From assembly GCF_042646605.1 (NCBI RefSeq), contig NZ_JBHRUG010000048.1:62001-126000 (forward strand): a stretch of 64,000 bases of DNA, in the 5' to 3' direction. The translations under genes were made by a program, and so were the position numbers. Of this stretch, positions 1-8,978 are shown in pieces; position 1 is the first letter of the stretch; every line of letters starts with the position of its first letter. The stretch is from Litchfieldella rifensis (GTDB lineage Bacteria > Pseudomonadota > Gammaproteobacteria > Pseudomonadales > Halomonadaceae). The notes beneath the pieces were generated by a model. The model saw only the letters and a program-made list of their open reading frames with translations, made no database searches and had not been told where the DNA came from.

Positions 1-42
1 CTGGATATTCCGCCGCAAGGGGTGGATCTGAGATGGTTGCCC

Positions 43-1233
43 TTATGCCGTGGTCGTGGTGCCGAGAACTCCGGTGTTGGTCAGCCTGGCCCGCAACATC
101 AGCAGGGCAGCCATCAGCAGGATGACCAGGCCGGCCAGCAACAGCGGAAAGGCCTGGGCGCCGACCAGATCGAGCAGTGGGCCGGTGAGCGATGGTGCGA
201 TCATTGCTCCCAGGCCACAGGCAAGAAAAATCAGCCCGGTGTTGCGTCCCGTCATCTCCATGACCTGATTGCCCAGGCTGAGCAGCGTCGGAAACAGGGC
301 CGATGCCGACAGCCCGAACAGCAGCACCGCCAGCGACAAGGGCAGCCACAGTGCATGGAGCGCGAGAGCGGTCAGCAGTCCCAGGCCCAGGCAACCGTAG
401 AGCATCGTCCAGGGAGACCCCCAGCCCAGCAGCGGTATGGCCAGTAGGCGCCCCAATGACAGGGCGAGCCAGAACAGCGACACCAGGAAGGCGGCGTCAT
501 CGGCGGATAGGCCATTGAGGGTGCCGTAGGTGGTGATCCAGCCGGCGAAGGTGATCTCGGTGCCAACGTAGAGGCCGAACATCAGCATGAAACCGGCCAA
601 TAGCCAGGCATCCCGGGGCTTGGCGGGAGATTCCTCCGGTGCGCCTTCACGGGAGCGCTGCCGGAGTGGGCTGGCCAGGCGCGACAGCGGCCATATGAGT
701 GCCAGCAGATAGAGGCCGACAAGCCAGAAGGCCCAGTGGAACTGCCCGGTCAGGGCGATCGCAGTGATCATGACCAACGGCACCAGCATGTTGCCCAACC
801 CGAAACAGAAGTGCAGGGCACTGATATGCGGCCCGGCCATCTCGCGGTGGGTCCACAGCAGTAACGTATTGCCGCCGGTGTTGAGCGAAACCTCCGAGAG
901 CCCGAGCAGGAACACCACCGCGGTGAGCACGGCAAGCGCCACGCTCAAGGGGGCCAGAACGAGTCCCAGGACAGCCAGCAGTACCATGCCGGTCAGTAAC
1001 CGGTGACCTGGTAAGCGATCCAGCAACAGACCGGCGCTGACAGCACCGATCATGGTGCCCAGCGCCCGCGCGGTAAACAGGATGGCGATCTGGCTCATGC
1101 TCGAGCCGGTCATCGCGGCGAGATGCGGCAGGGCCGGGCCCAGCAGCCCGGCGGTCATGCCAGCGCCGACAAACATCCCGAAGTAGGTAAGGGTCACCTG
1201 CCGATGGTGACGGCTGGGAAAACGCAGCATGTC
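43..1233 (-). CDS. MFS transporter (fucose permease/sugar-efflux type)
   Basis: Major facilitator superfamily transporter of the inner membrane, about 396 residues with a dozen hydrophobic segments, the usual size for the family. Loop residues such as the GRNTG stretch near the C-terminus and the short basic N-terminus before the first helix (FGMFVGAGMTAGLLG) fit MFS proteins of the FucP/YfkF-like group. The substrate cannot be read from sequence. I chose the ATG at 1233 because an AGGGA ribosome binding site lies 6 bases upstream. A GTG at 1299 in the same frame would add 22 residues without a clear binding site. It is followed on the same strand by nothing visible within the window. The family call is firm, the start is less so. 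Confidence 0.8.
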   Translation of the reverse strand, partial: DMLRFPSRHHRQVTLTYFGMFVGAGMTAGLLGPALPHLAAMTGSSMSQIAILFTARALGTMIGAVSAGLLLDRLPGHRLLTGMVLLAVLGLVLAPLSVALAVLTAVVFLLGLSEVSLNTGGNTLLLWTHREMAGPHISALHFCFGLGNMLVPLVMITAIALTGQFHWAFWLVGLYLLALIWPLSRLASPLRQRSREGAPEESPAKPRDAWLLAGFMLMFGLYVGTEITFAGWITTYGTLNGLSADDAAFLVSLFWLALSLGRLLAIPLLGWGSPWTMLYGCLGLGLLTALALHALWLPLSLAVLLFGLSASALFPTLLSLGNQVMEMTGRNTGLIFLACGLGAMIAPSLTGPLLDLVGAQAFPLLLAGLVILLMAALLMLRARLTNTGVLGTTTTA

Positions 1234-1391
1234 CAATCCCTGGCGAAACGCATGGAGTCGAGGACGCATCCTGACGCATATGGCTGCGAATGTTGCCACC
1301 GATGAGGGTGTGACGTAAACGTTTTAGTTTGTCATCATCACGCCCTCCCTGGAGAAGCTCCCTCCAGCAAATGACCGGGTCTCGCCAGCGG

Positions 1392-2948
1392 CTATTCCAG
1401 CACCCACGGCTCCAGCGACACTTCGTCCTTGCAGCTATCGTCCACGGTCGCCTGGGGATCGCCGAGAAACTCCTGGATCATGATCGAGCGGCATTCGGTG
1501 ACGGGGCTGTGCCCCATGGCCTGAAACTCCACGAACTGCAGATTGGGCATGGTGCGTGCCGCATGCTCGCTCCAGCGCGTTCCGCAGCACGGGTCCATCT
1601 GGCCATGAATCGCCAGGGCCGGCGTCTCCGAGACCAGCGGGTCGTTGTGCTCCGCCGGCACATCGCCGTCTTCGCCCCACCAGGCGCATAGCCATGGAGG
1701 TTCGAAGCCCAGCACCGCGGGTTCGCGTTGGACCGCGGCGATCGAGTCCTCCGGGGTGGGGCGATTGGTGCCCATGTCGCTGCAGACATGGGCCAGGAAG
1801 TAGCCCAGCGCATAGGTGGGCGCTTCCGGCTCGGGGTCGTAGTCGTCGATCAGGAAGAAATCCTTCAGGCGGGAGTAATCGCCTTGCTCGATGTCGGTGA
1901 TCAGACTCGGCAGCATCGCGTAGTCGCTGGCCAGGGTCAGGTAGAGAGTGTCGATAAAGGCCGCGCCATCGAAGTAGAGCGTCTTCTCGCTGCCATCGGC
2001 CTCCTTTACGGTGGTGACGAAAGGCTTGGCATCGAGGGCCCGGCGTGCCCTGTCGATGGCCAGGAACCAGGCGGGCAGCATCTCTCGGCAACCTTCACGC
2101 TGCGTTACGCACAGGGCCAGGGTGTCGGTGAAGGTCTGCTTGGCGGTATACAGCTCGTCCACGGGCGCGCGATTGCGCAGGTTGATGAACCAGGGCCAGC
2201 CGAGAATCGCCGCGCGCACACTGTCCGGGTGATACTGGATGTAGGACAGCACCGTGCCGCTACCCGTCGATGAGCCGAAGGCGTCGATGGTGTCGTAATC
2301 GAGCAGGCGACGAATCTCCTCGACGTCCCGGCTCACCGAGTAGGAGTTGTACTGGGAGACGTCGATGCCCTCATCGACGAGCTTCTGGTAACAGTCGGCC
2401 ACGACGCCGGTGATGCTATCCAGGCGTTCCATGGGATCCAGCGAGGAGGCAATGGCCGGCGTGTGGATGATGTTGTGGTAGGGAGACACCGCCGCATAGT
2501 CGGGACATTCCAGCGCCGGTTCGGCATGAATGAACCCGCGGTGATCCATCGTCACCAGCGTGCGGTTGCCGACGTCCTTGAGCAGTTGCTCCAGGTAGTC
2601 GCGATTGCCGAGCGAGGAATAGCCGGGACCACCGGGGAAGAAGATGACCGGCACATCGGCACTGTCGTCTCCTGACGCCGCTTCTGCTTCGGGCTCGAAC
2701 ACCGCCACGGGCAACTCGATGATGATGCCGTTCGGCTCGTCCCAATTCTCTTGGCCATAAAAGGTGTAGCACTGCGCCTGTAGCTCGTTCAGCACCTGCG
2801 TCGCGCACTCCGACGGCTCCAGGCGGGGAACCTGGTCCGACGATTGGGCGTGGGCTGGCGCCTGCCAGAAGGCGGCGCCAAGCAACAGGAAACCAAGCGT
2901 GAGAGGAACGGCGGGAGAGGGGTAGTGAGGATAGCGGATGAATTTCAT
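1392..2948 (-). CDS. Secreted alpha/beta hydrolase (proline iminopeptidase/TAP-like)
   Basis: Exported alpha/beta-hydrolase of about 518 residues. The N-terminus has a signal peptide (basic MKFIRYPHY, hydrophobic LTLGFLLLGAAFW, cleavage near AHAQS), so it acts in the periplasm or outside. The oxyanion region reads FFPGGPGYSS. The nucleophile elbow is GSSTGSG, a GxSxG-type motif. The C-terminal part carries the probable acid (HGQMDP) and the catalytic histidine (AMGHSP), the order seen in tripeptidyl/prolyl aminopeptidases with a TAP-like C-terminal domain. Cys pairs such as DPCC fit an extracytoplasmic protein. The exact substrate is unknown; peptides or esters are both possible. Confidence 0.82.
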   Translation of the reverse strand: MKFIRYPHYPSPAVPLTLGFLLLGAAFWQAPAHAQSSDQVPRLEPSECATQVLNELQAQCYTFYGQENWDEPNGIIIELPVAVFEPEAEAASGDDSADVPVIFFPGGPGYSSLGNRDYLEQLLKDVGNRTLVTMDHRGFIHAEPALECPDYAAVSPYHNIIHTPAIASSLDPMERLDSITGVVADCYQKLVDEGIDVSQYNSYSVSRDVEEIRRLLDYDTIDAFGSSTGSGTVLSYIQYHPDSVRAAILGWPWFINLRNRAPVDELYTAKQTFTDTLALCVTQREGCREMLPAWFLAIDRARRALDAKPFVTTVKEADGSEKTLYFDGAAFIDTLYLTLASDYAMLPSLITDIEQGDYSRLKDFFLIDDYDPEPEAPTYALGYFLAHVCSDMGTNRPTPEDSIAAVQREPAVLGFEPPWLCAWWGEDGDVPAEHNDPLVSETPALAIHGQMDPCCGTRWSEHAARTMPNLQFVEFQAMGHSPVTECRSIMIQEFLGDPQATVDDSCKDEVSLEPWVLE

Positions 2949-3014
2949 GGTCAGCCACCGAGGTTTGTTATTGGGCTTGTCCGTGATCGCTGACTCTCAA
3001 GCTAGCAGGGGCGG

Positions 3015-3168
3015 CTAGGGGGGCAAGTGGCAGCGTAACTGTTCCAACCGCGCATAGAGATGTTCCGTAAAGAAACCGTGCATCAGGAAACGCTGGCTCA
3101 GGTTCCCGGGGCCAGCCAGTCGAGGGTCACCAGGTCCAGCACCACCGGCCAGTTGCCAGGCATCGATG
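3015..3168 (-). pseudogene. Possible coding relic upstream of the acyltransferase
   Basis: The roughly 310-base gap between the hydrolase and the acyltransferase contains what looks like decayed coding sequence on the minus strand. One frame reads a plausible peptide with LMHGFFTEHLYARLEQL and a stop at 3015. The upstream part continues better in another frame (VVLDLVTLDWLAP), as if a frameshift split it. I do not recognise the parent family, and this could be chance. Nothing else stands out in the gap. Confidence 0.22.
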
Positions 3169-3262
3169 TTTGTTGGAAGATGTTAGGAAACGGTGTTCGA
3201 AAACTTTAGTCAAGAACGCAATATTTGCAAGAGTCACAGCGAGCGGCAGGGGAGGCTACGAC

Positions 3263-4585
3263 TTGAGCCAACGACAAGGAAATGCCACGGCGCATCAGGC
3301 CGTCAGAGACCGCTATCCCGATGCCTTGCGGGCCGGCGCCTTGCTGGTGGTGGTGTTCGGTCACTGGATCGCGACATTGCCGCGGCTCCAGGACGGGCAA
3401 ATGGTGGCGACCGATCATCTGCTGGTGGTCTGGACCGGGGCCGGGGTTCTCACCTGGGTGCTGCAGGTCGTACCGCTGTTCGTGTTCGTGTCGGCCGCGG
3501 TCAGTGCGGATGGCGCCCTGCGCCGGCTCGAGGAAGGCCATCGACAACTGCATTGGTGGGCAGGCAGGGCACTGGGCCTGGCCCGCCCCACGGTCACCTA
3601 CCTGGCTGTCCTCATGGCCTTCGCCATCGTTGCCGCCTATACCGGCGGTCGCCTCCTTGGCCCCCTCAACCATTCGCTGACGATCCACTTGTGGTTCCTG
3701 ATGATGCTGCTGGGGATCCAGGCGTTGCTGCCGCTCAGTGTCTGGGCCGATCGTCGTTGGGGGCTCAAGGCCGTGGTCGGCCTGCTCGCCATCGCCGCTG
3801 TCGTCGATCTACTGCGTGCTCGTATCGCGTCTCCCGGTGACCTGCTGGAATTGGGAGCACTGGTCACCAGTCGCGACGGTGGGATCGGCTGGGTCAATGC
3901 CGCTGCCGTCTGGCTGTTGCCACAACAACTTGGCATCGCCTGGAAGCGAGGCCGCTTCGCCGGGCCACGTGTCGGTATCGGCCTGCTGCTGCTCGGGCTG
4001 CTGTGGCTGGCTGGCACCGTCGCTACTGGCTATCCCGTGGCCATGGTGGATGGCGAGTTCGGCAGCCCCAGCAACCTTCTGCCGCCGACGCTGGCACTGG
4101 TGGGGGTGATGTGGATCCAGGTGGGTGCGGTGCTGACATTCGAGGGTCCGGTGCGGCGGCTGCTGGAGCGTCGTCGGGTGGACCGGCTGGTGGCGATTCT
4201 CGGGGCGCTGGGGATGCCGCTGTATTTGTGGCACAAGTTCGCCGAGTTGCCAGCGGCATGGCTGGGGGAACGCCTGGGCGTTCCCATCGATGCCGGGGTC
4301 CCCGGGGAAGTGGGGTTCTGGTTCGGCCGCCTGTGGTGGATCGCATTGTGTATTATCGTGGTTGCGCCCGTCATGGTGGCGGTCGTGACGTTCGAGATGC
4401 GCCGCAAGCGGGATGTGGCACATGCCACCGTGACTCCGGTGATTGTGGTGGGAGGGGCGGTGCTGATCGGCGGCATCGTTATCAGCCTGGTGCTGGGCGC
4501 GCTTCCCGGCGCCATTTTCGGCCTCGTGGGCGTGGCTGCCGCGTCCTATCTGCTGCGCGCTCACCCGCAGCCGCAGCGTGCCTGA
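3263..4585 (+). CDS. Acyltransferase family 3 membrane protein
   Basis: Integral membrane protein of the acyltransferase-3 (OafA/NodX-like) type with about ten hydrophobic segments. These enzymes move acyl groups onto cell-surface glycans or other extracytoplasmic acceptors. The N-terminal sequence RYPDALRAGALLVVVFGHW has the Arg and the His of the family's first helix (R..D..R...........H). I chose the TTG at 3263 as start because GGGGAGG lies about 8 bases upstream. An ATG at 3170 in frame would add 31 polar residues and has no good binding site. The acceptor is not inferable. The gene stands alone, followed after 50 bases by a methyltransferase. Confidence 0.75.
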   Translation: MSQRQGNATAHQAVRDRYPDALRAGALLVVVFGHWIATLPRLQDGQMVATDHLLVVWTGAGVLTWVLQVVPLFVFVSAAVSADGALRRLEEGHRQLHWWAGRALGLARPTVTYLAVLMAFAIVAAYTGGRLLGPLNHSLTIHLWFLMMLLGIQALLPLSVWADRRWGLKAVVGLLAIAAVVDLLRARIASPGDLLELGALVTSRDGGIGWVNAAAVWLLPQQLGIAWKRGRFAGPRVGIGLLLLGLLWLAGTVATGYPVAMVDGEFGSPSNLLPPTLALVGVMWIQVGAVLTFEGPVRRLLERRRVDRLVAILGALGMPLYLWHKFAELPAAWLGERLGVPIDAGVPGEVGFWFGRLWWIALCIIVVAPVMVAVVTFEMRRKRDVAHATVTPVIVVGGAVLIGGIVISLVLGALPGAIFGLVGVAAASYLLRAHPQPQRA

Positions 4586-4635
4586 TGGGGGCGCCGTCCT
4601 GTTCAACAACCTCATTGCGATAGATAAGGATTCCT

Positions 4636-5214
4636 ATGTCACCCCAGGCACTCTTGGCAGAACTGGAGAGGAAGGGCGAAGAAAACGATGCCCGAACCAC
4701 CGAGCGATGCCGGAAATATCTCAACATCACCCGCGACACCGGTCAGTTCCTGGCAGTGCTGCTCAAGGCCATGCAGGCCAGCAGCGTGCTGGAAATCGGC
4801 ACCTCGAATGGCTACTCCACCCTGTGGCTGGCCGCGTCGATCGTTGAGTCGGGACGGATCACCACCGTCGAGGTCTCGCCCGACAAGGTGCGCGAGGCTC
4901 GCGACAATTTCGCCAGGGCCGGGTTGGCACACAAGATCCAGCAGATCGAAGGCTCGGCAGCGGACTACCTTCGAGCGCAGAAGGCATGCTTCGATGTCGT
5001 CTTCCTCGATGCCGAGCGCTCGGAATACATGGGCTTTGCCGATGATGTGGTCGCGGCACTGAAACCCGGTGGGGTGCTGGTCTGCGACAATGCCGTCTCG
5101 CATCAGGCGGAACTGGCCGACTTCATGGCCCATATCGAGAGCCTGCCGGCCTTCACGACCTGCCTGGTGCCCGTCGGCAAGGGCGAGTTCGTGGCGTACA
5201 AGGAGGCGGAATAA
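4636..5214 (+). CDS. Class I SAM-dependent O-methyltransferase
   Basis: Cytosolic methyltransferase of 192 residues resembling the catechol/caffeoyl-CoA O-methyltransferase group. The SAM-binding motif I is LEIGTSNGYSTLWLA (about residues 51-65), the acidic end of strand 2 is TTVEVS, and motif DVVFLDAER with the metal/catalytic aspartate lies near 120. The C-terminal half continues with KPGGVLVCDNAV, typical of the family. An AAGGA ribosome binding site precedes the ATG. Slightly short for the family but complete. Substrate unknown. Confidence 0.85.
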   Translation: MSPQALLAELERKGEENDARTTERCRKYLNITRDTGQFLAVLLKAMQASSVLEIGTSNGYSTLWLAASIVESGRITTVEVSPDKVREARDNFARAGLAHKIQQIEGSAADYLRAQKACFDVVFLDAERSEYMGFADDVVAALKPGGVLVCDNAVSHQAELADFMAHIESLPAFTTCLVPVGKGEFVAYKEAE

Positions 5215-5279
5215 GCCTCGCCGCTACCGGTCTGCTACGGTTATGACTAACAATCTCTCCAGCGATGAGGTTTGACGCC

Positions 5280-5633
5280 ATGATCCATGACCCCAGCGGA
5301 CACATCAGCCTGCACCCCAATCCACAGCGGGTTCGCGTCTGGGTCGGCGGGACACTGATCGCCGATACCCATGACGCCATCGAACTGCGCGAGAAGGGCT
5401 ATCCCCATCGCCAGTACATTCCGCGCCAGGACGTCGACATGCAGCGCCTGGTTCGCTCGACCACGGTCACCCACTGCCCGTTCAAGGGCGATGCCAGCTA
5501 CTACTCCGTCGAGCTGGACGGGGAAACGGTGACCGATGCCGCCTGGAGCTACGAACAACCGTTCGAGGCCATGGCCGATATCGCTGAACACCTGGCGTTC
5601 GATACTCGCCTCGTCGACGAAAAGCACTCCTGA
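5280..5633 (+). CDS. DUF427 domain protein
   Basis: Small cytosolic protein of 117 residues consisting of one DUF427 domain. The hallmarks are the beta-rich core with VRVWVGGTLIADT near the N-terminus, YPHRQYIPRQDV, and the HCPFKGDASYYSV segment. The family is widespread, adopts a small beta fold and has no firmly assigned reaction. I prefer the ATG at 5280, with GAGG 9 bases upstream, over an in-frame ATG at 5265. It sits 65 bases after the O-methyltransferase and may be co-transcribed. Confidence 0.85.
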   Translation: MIHDPSGHISLHPNPQRVRVWVGGTLIADTHDAIELREKGYPHRQYIPRQDVDMQRLVRSTTVTHCPFKGDASYYSVELDGETVTDAAWSYEQPFEAMADIAEHLAFDTRLVDEKHS

Positions 5634-5788
5634 TAACCGGGAATCACCTTGATAAGCCATTTCTTGTTTGAAATGACTCGCCTCGACAACTACTCCTACA
5701 AGTAGCTGGCAGGATGGTGCTTAGCATGAGCGCCGAGCCCAGCGCATGGCGCTCCGACATGGTTTCGCTAACAAACGGAGGTTTTGTT

Positions 5789-6217
5789 ATGCAAGTCAGA
5801 GAAGTCATGACGCCACGGTCACAGGCTAGCTATCTCGACATGGATGCGAGCATTCGCGAGGTGGCCGAGAAGATGCAGCAAGACGGCTCAGGATTCGAGC
5901 CGTTGGTGCAAGGCGACAAGATCGCCGGTACGGTCACCGATCGGGATATCGCCGTCCGTGCGGTTGCCGAGGGCAAGAGCCCTGATGACAAGGTGAGTTC
6001 CATCGCTACCACCAGTGTTCTCTATACCTTTGAGGACAAGGACGTCAAGGACGTGCTCCAGAACATGCGGGAGCAGAAAGTTCAGCGTCTGGTGGTGCTC
6101 AACAACGCCAGCGACAAGGATTTTACTGGAATCCTTAGCTTGGGTGACATAGCCAATCGCTGCGAGGATGACGAAGCGGCCAAAGGGATCGTCGGCTGCT
6201 GCAAGCATTATCACTAA
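5789..6217 (+). CDS. CBS-domain protein
   Basis: Protein of 142 residues made almost entirely of a tandem CBS pair: the first (MQVREVMTPR ... GTVTDRDIAVRAVAEG) about residues 1-65, the second (VSSIATTSVLYTF ... TGILSLGDIA) about 68-130. CBS pairs bind adenosine nucleotides and act as energy or redox sensors; stand-alone versions often respond to stress. It ends with a CCKHYH tail that could bind metal, an observation only. GGAGG sits 7 bases before the ATG at 5789, which decides the start over an upstream ATG at 5714. A clear terminator follows. Confidence 0.87.
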   Translation: MQVREVMTPRSQASYLDMDASIREVAEKMQQDGSGFEPLVQGDKIAGTVTDRDIAVRAVAEGKSPDDKVSSIATTSVLYTFEDKDVKDVLQNMREQKVQRLVVLNNASDKDFTGILSLGDIANRCEDDEAAKGIVGCCKHYH

Positions 6218-6241
6218 CCGTCTCTCAGCAGTTCTTTGTCA

Positions 6242-6273
6242 GGCACCGCTTATATATGCGGTGCCGCTTTTTT
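6242..6273 (+). terminator. Rho-independent terminator after the CBS gene
   Basis: A perfect 8-base stem (GGCACCGC at 6242-6249 and GCGGTGCC at 6258-6265) with an 8-base AT-rich loop is followed by a run of six T at 6268-6273. This is a textbook intrinsic terminator 25 bases downstream of the CBS stop codon. Confidence 0.9.
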
Positions 6274-6520
6274 GTTGCCACGCCCTGGAGTGGTCCCCTC
6301 CCGTGCGGCACAGGCGATAGTGCACGGTGACGGAGGGCCGATGTGCTGCTTCTCGAAAGACTTTTCCCTTGAGGTTCCGTGGGTTGCGTGATTTGTGGCA
6401 GAAGGCAGAGGCGCAGGCTAATGTGAGGTGGCGAGCACGCTCGTTTCCGTAGGGGAACGGGTAACCGTCGGATCGTCCTGTTCCCATATCCATGATCACA
6501 TGTCCACGAGGGAGGTAGCC

Positions 6521-6925
6521 ATGACCAACCTAGTCCCCACTCCCCATCTCGCCGTCAACGATGGAGAAGCCGCTGTGGCATTTTACGAGAAAGCCTTTGG
6601 CGCGACACTCGAAGGAAAGCATCTTGCCGAGGACGGAAAGCGGTTGATGCATGCTCATCTGAATCTTGGCGCTGGCGCGATCTATCTGCATGACGAGTTC
6701 CCTGAGTTTGGAGACCATGGTGGTGCCAAGGCTCCCACGCGGCTTGGTGGCGCGAGCTGCGTCATCCATCTCGATGTACCTGACGCCGATGTCGCCTGGG
6801 AGCGGGCAGTCAACGCCGGCGCGGAAGTCATCATGGCGCTCGACAATCAGTTCTGGGGGATGCGGTATGGCCAGATCAAGGATCCCTTTGGTCATATCTG
6901 GTCCATCGGTGGCCCAGTGAAATGA
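6521..6925 (+). CDS. VOC family protein (PhnB/glyoxalase-like)
   Basis: Vicinal-oxygen-chelate fold protein of 134 residues. It opens with TPHLAVNDGEAAVAFYEKAF, has the middle strand MHAHLNLGAGAIYLHDE and ends in DPFGHIWSIGGPV, the pattern of PhnB-like (3-demethylubiquinone methyltransferase-like) VOC proteins. Potential metal ligands include His in HAHL and the Asp/His of the C-terminal DPFGH. A ribosome binding site GGAGG sits directly upstream of the ATG at 6521. Role unknown; such proteins often act in small-molecule resistance or detoxification. A GFA gene follows after 25 bases, suggesting an operon. Confidence 0.85.
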   Translation: MTNLVPTPHLAVNDGEAAVAFYEKAFGATLEGKHLAEDGKRLMHAHLNLGAGAIYLHDEFPEFGDHGGAKAPTRLGGASCVIHLDVPDADVAWERAVNAGAEVIMALDNQFWGMRYGQIKDPFGHIWSIGGPVK

Positions 6926-6949
6926 AACACCGTTCGATATGAGGTCAAG

Positions 6950-7348
6950 ATGAAAAATCTGACGGGTTCGTGTTTGTGTGGGAAAGTAGAAATCCAGGTG
7001 GCGGATAAATTCGACTTTATCGGCTACTGTCATTGTTCGGAATGCCGCAAGTGGTCGGGCTCCGCGTTTGCGGCCGGTGGTCTTGTGGATGCAAAGGATT
7101 TCACGATTACGGTCGGGGAGCAGTTCGTATCCCGCTACCCGAAATCCGAGGAGACGGAATTGGGGTTTTGCGGCCACTGTGGTTCGAGCCTGTTCTCCCA
7201 CAAGCTGAAACGAGGGAAATATATCGTTCGGCTAGGTGTGCTCGATGATGCCCCCACGCAGCAACCCAATGTGCATATATTCTGTGCATCGAAGGCGCCG
7301 TGGTTCGACATCACCGACCAGCTCGATCATTTCGATGAGCTTCCATGA
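6950..7348 (+). CDS. GFA/CENP-V family zinc protein
   Basis: Zinc-binding protein of 132 residues of the glutathione-dependent formaldehyde-activating (GFA) family. Visible zinc motifs are CLCGKV near residue 7, the YCHCSECRKWSGS segment near 30 and CGHCGS near 78. GFA proteins were named for glutathione-formaldehyde condensation, but most members have unproven roles. GAGG precedes the ATG. A second, unrelated copy of the family lies at 42726-43154. Confidence 0.87.
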   Translation: MKNLTGSCLCGKVEIQVADKFDFIGYCHCSECRKWSGSAFAAGGLVDAKDFTITVGEQFVSRYPKSEETELGFCGHCGSSLFSHKLKRGKYIVRLGVLDDAPTQQPNVHIFCASKAPWFDITDQLDHFDELP

Positions 7349-7391
7349 ACGTGACTTTAGTGAGTTCTTCCCGGCCAATGGAGAAGATACC

Positions 7392-7739
7392 ATGATAGCC
7401 GTCATATTCGAAGCCATGCCGACACCCGACCAACGTCAGCGTTACTTTGATATTGCTACCGAGTTGAAACCGCTGCTTGATGATATCGAGGGCTTCATCT
7501 CCATCGAACGTTTCCAGAGCCTTAATGACCCGAATAAACTGCTGTCACTTTCGTTCTGGCGCGATGAAGCTGCCATCGAGCAATGGCGACGCCTGGAACA
7601 GCATCGAGCCGCGCAGCGGGCGGGTAGGTCCTCGATATTCGAGAACTACCGACTAAGGATTGCTCATGTCGTGCGTGACTACGGTCTCGACGACCGCGAG
7701 CAGGCGCCAACGGATAGCCGCGAAGCCCATGGGCGATAG
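7392..7739 (+). CDS. Antibiotic biosynthesis monooxygenase (ABM) family protein
   Basis: Small ferredoxin-like-fold protein of 115 residues with the ABM signature: MIAVIFEAMPTPDQRQRYFD at the start, a middle LLSLSFWRDEAAIEQWR and a C-terminal FENYRLRIAHVVRDYG. ABM proteins are dimeric, often cofactor-free oxygenases or haem-degrading enzymes; many are orphan. The start at 7392 was chosen because homologous ABM domains begin at this strand; an in-frame upstream extension overlaps the GFA gene. It follows the GFA gene by about 40 bases on the same strand. Confidence 0.83.
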   Translation: MIAVIFEAMPTPDQRQRYFDIATELKPLLDDIEGFISIERFQSLNDPNKLLSLSFWRDEAAIEQWRRLEQHRAAQRAGRSSIFENYRLRIAHVVRDYGLDDREQAPTDSREAHGR

Positions 7740-7836
7740 TGCTGTCATTTTTTTGGGTTGGCGGACAGACCCAAGAAATCATCGAAGCCTTGGCCCGCCC
7801 TAGGGATGAGGCTTCGAAACAAGCATGTTGTGCTGA

Positions 7837-8157
7837 TCAGTGCGGGGAGCTTTCTTGTTCAAGCAAATCGGTATCCACGTCAAGCTTATGTAATACGATC
7901 ACTTGTTCAGACTTGAGCGTCGATCGCATCCGCTCTCGACACTTGATCCCTTCTTCTGACCAGTCATGCTCTTTCTCGTAGGTTTCATGATCTGGCCATT
8001 GAGCATAAGCGATGAATTTACCATCTTCCGCTCTATGCAGGCGCGAGCCTAGGCTGCCGAAATTCGTGTGGATATACTTTGTCGTTTCTTCCCAGGCTTC
8101 ACGAAACGCTTCCTCTTTCCCTGGGATAACATCGAACTCCAGAATGATAGCCAGCAT
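7837..8157 (-). CDS. ABM family protein (antibiotic biosynthesis monooxygenase-like)
   Basis: Single-domain protein of 106 residues. It starts with MLAIILEFDVIPGKEEAFRE, the first strand and helix of the ABM fold, and carries FIAYAQWPDHETYEKEHDW in the middle, where ABM members place their substrate-facing residues. It lies convergently to the other ABM gene, so the two are not co-transcribed. No cofactor-binding residues are evident and no substrate can be proposed. Confidence 0.78.
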   Translation of the reverse strand: MLAIILEFDVIPGKEEAFREAWEETTKYIHTNFGSLGSRLHRAEDGKFIAYAQWPDHETYEKEHDWSEEGIKCRERMRSTLKSEQVIVLHKLDVDTDLLEQESSPH

Positions 8158-8194
8158 ACTTCTTCCCTTTTAAACAAATAAATAATCGGAAGCA

Positions 8195-8467
8195 TTAAGC
8201 ATGCCAGAAAGGTTCTTCATTTTCGTCCTTCCTTTGACTGTCCCCGGGGCTTGCTGCAGCCGCGATGGTACGCCATTCCCTCAGGCTCTTCCTAACTCGC
8301 ATAAGGATACGAGTCCGATGAGGAGTCCCTCGGACCTGGTGGCCGCGGTAGCGCGGATAGAATTCAAGGAAGAAATTCGGATCCAGGTTCGTGCCGCCTT
8401 CTGGTGCTGCGACTGGCTGGTTGCGAGATAACCCATACACCACTCTTTGCATCGAAGGCATTGCCAA
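8195..8467 (-). other. Unassigned 361-base gap with a doubtful ORF
   Basis: The gap from 8158 to 8518 holds an uninterrupted minus-strand frame of 90 codons. It contains a readable stretch (NLDPNFFLEFYPRYRGHQV), but there is no recognisable domain and no clear ribosome binding site. An overlapping plus-strand frame is equally long and equally anonymous. I treat it as a possible relic or a species-specific small protein, not as an established gene. Confidence 0.2.
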
Positions 8468-8473
8468 GAGAGG

Positions 8474-8498
8474 ATGGGCTTCGCGAAGCGAAGCCCAT
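8474..8498. repeat. Perfect 11-base inverted repeat
   Basis: ATGGGCTTCGC at 8474-8484 and its exact complement at 8488-8498 are separated by three bases and would form a stable hairpin. It lies 20 bases downstream of the small minus-strand gene at 8519-8734. No T-tract follows on either strand, so it is not a classical terminator; it may stabilise a 3' end. Confidence 0.6.
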
Positions 8499-8518
8499 TA
8501 ATTCACGTGGCGTGACGC

Positions 8519-8734
8519 TCAGGATCCGATTTTCCAGAGCTGGAGCAGCGGCTCCTTGATGCCGTTGCGCCTGGCCACGTACTCGGCTTCGCGCCGCGCG
8601 TTGGCTGCTTGCTCCACGCTCATCGGTCCCTCGTCCGGCTCACGTCGTGCCGTGACTATCGTACGCCCTGCCCAGGAGGCTCTGACGATACCTAGGTGGA
8701 AGCGGCCAATTTCAGTGATGTGTTGAGTGTTCAT
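8519..8734 (-). CDS. Hypothetical 71-residue protein
   Basis: Small soluble protein of 71 residues with no family that I recognise. The sequence is rich in Arg and Ala, begins MNTQHITEIGRFHLGIVRAS and has a helical middle (VEQAANARREAEYVARRNG). I chose the ATG at 8734 because CCGGAGGGC lies just upstream on the minus strand; an in-frame start 12 codons further upstream is possible. It reads like a real protein rather than a shadow, but no function can be given. Confidence 0.5.
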   Translation of the reverse strand: MNTQHITEIGRFHLGIVRASWAGRTIVTARREPDEGPMSVEQAANARREAEYVARRNGIKEPLLQLWKIGS

Positions 8735-8978
8735 GGGATGCCCTCCGGTTTGGGTGCATGTGCTGGACATGGCTTACCCCTGACGCTGCAGCTTTTTTTA
8801 CAACCGGGTCTGTGCGCTTTCGACGACAGGCTTACCTGAACGTTAGTACACATTTTGTTACATTCAAGGAGATTATTGAGCGCTCGTGTCGACGGGGGCA
8901 TAACGCCTAGACTCGAAGGGTATCCCTGTTGATGGGAGGCTAGGCTCATGGTCACACCCCTTACCTGCGTACGCCAGC

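Noticed and set aside
8201..8431. Plus-strand frame in the 8.2-8.5 kb gap
   Set aside because: No domain, no ribosome binding site, and the opposite frame is just as open.
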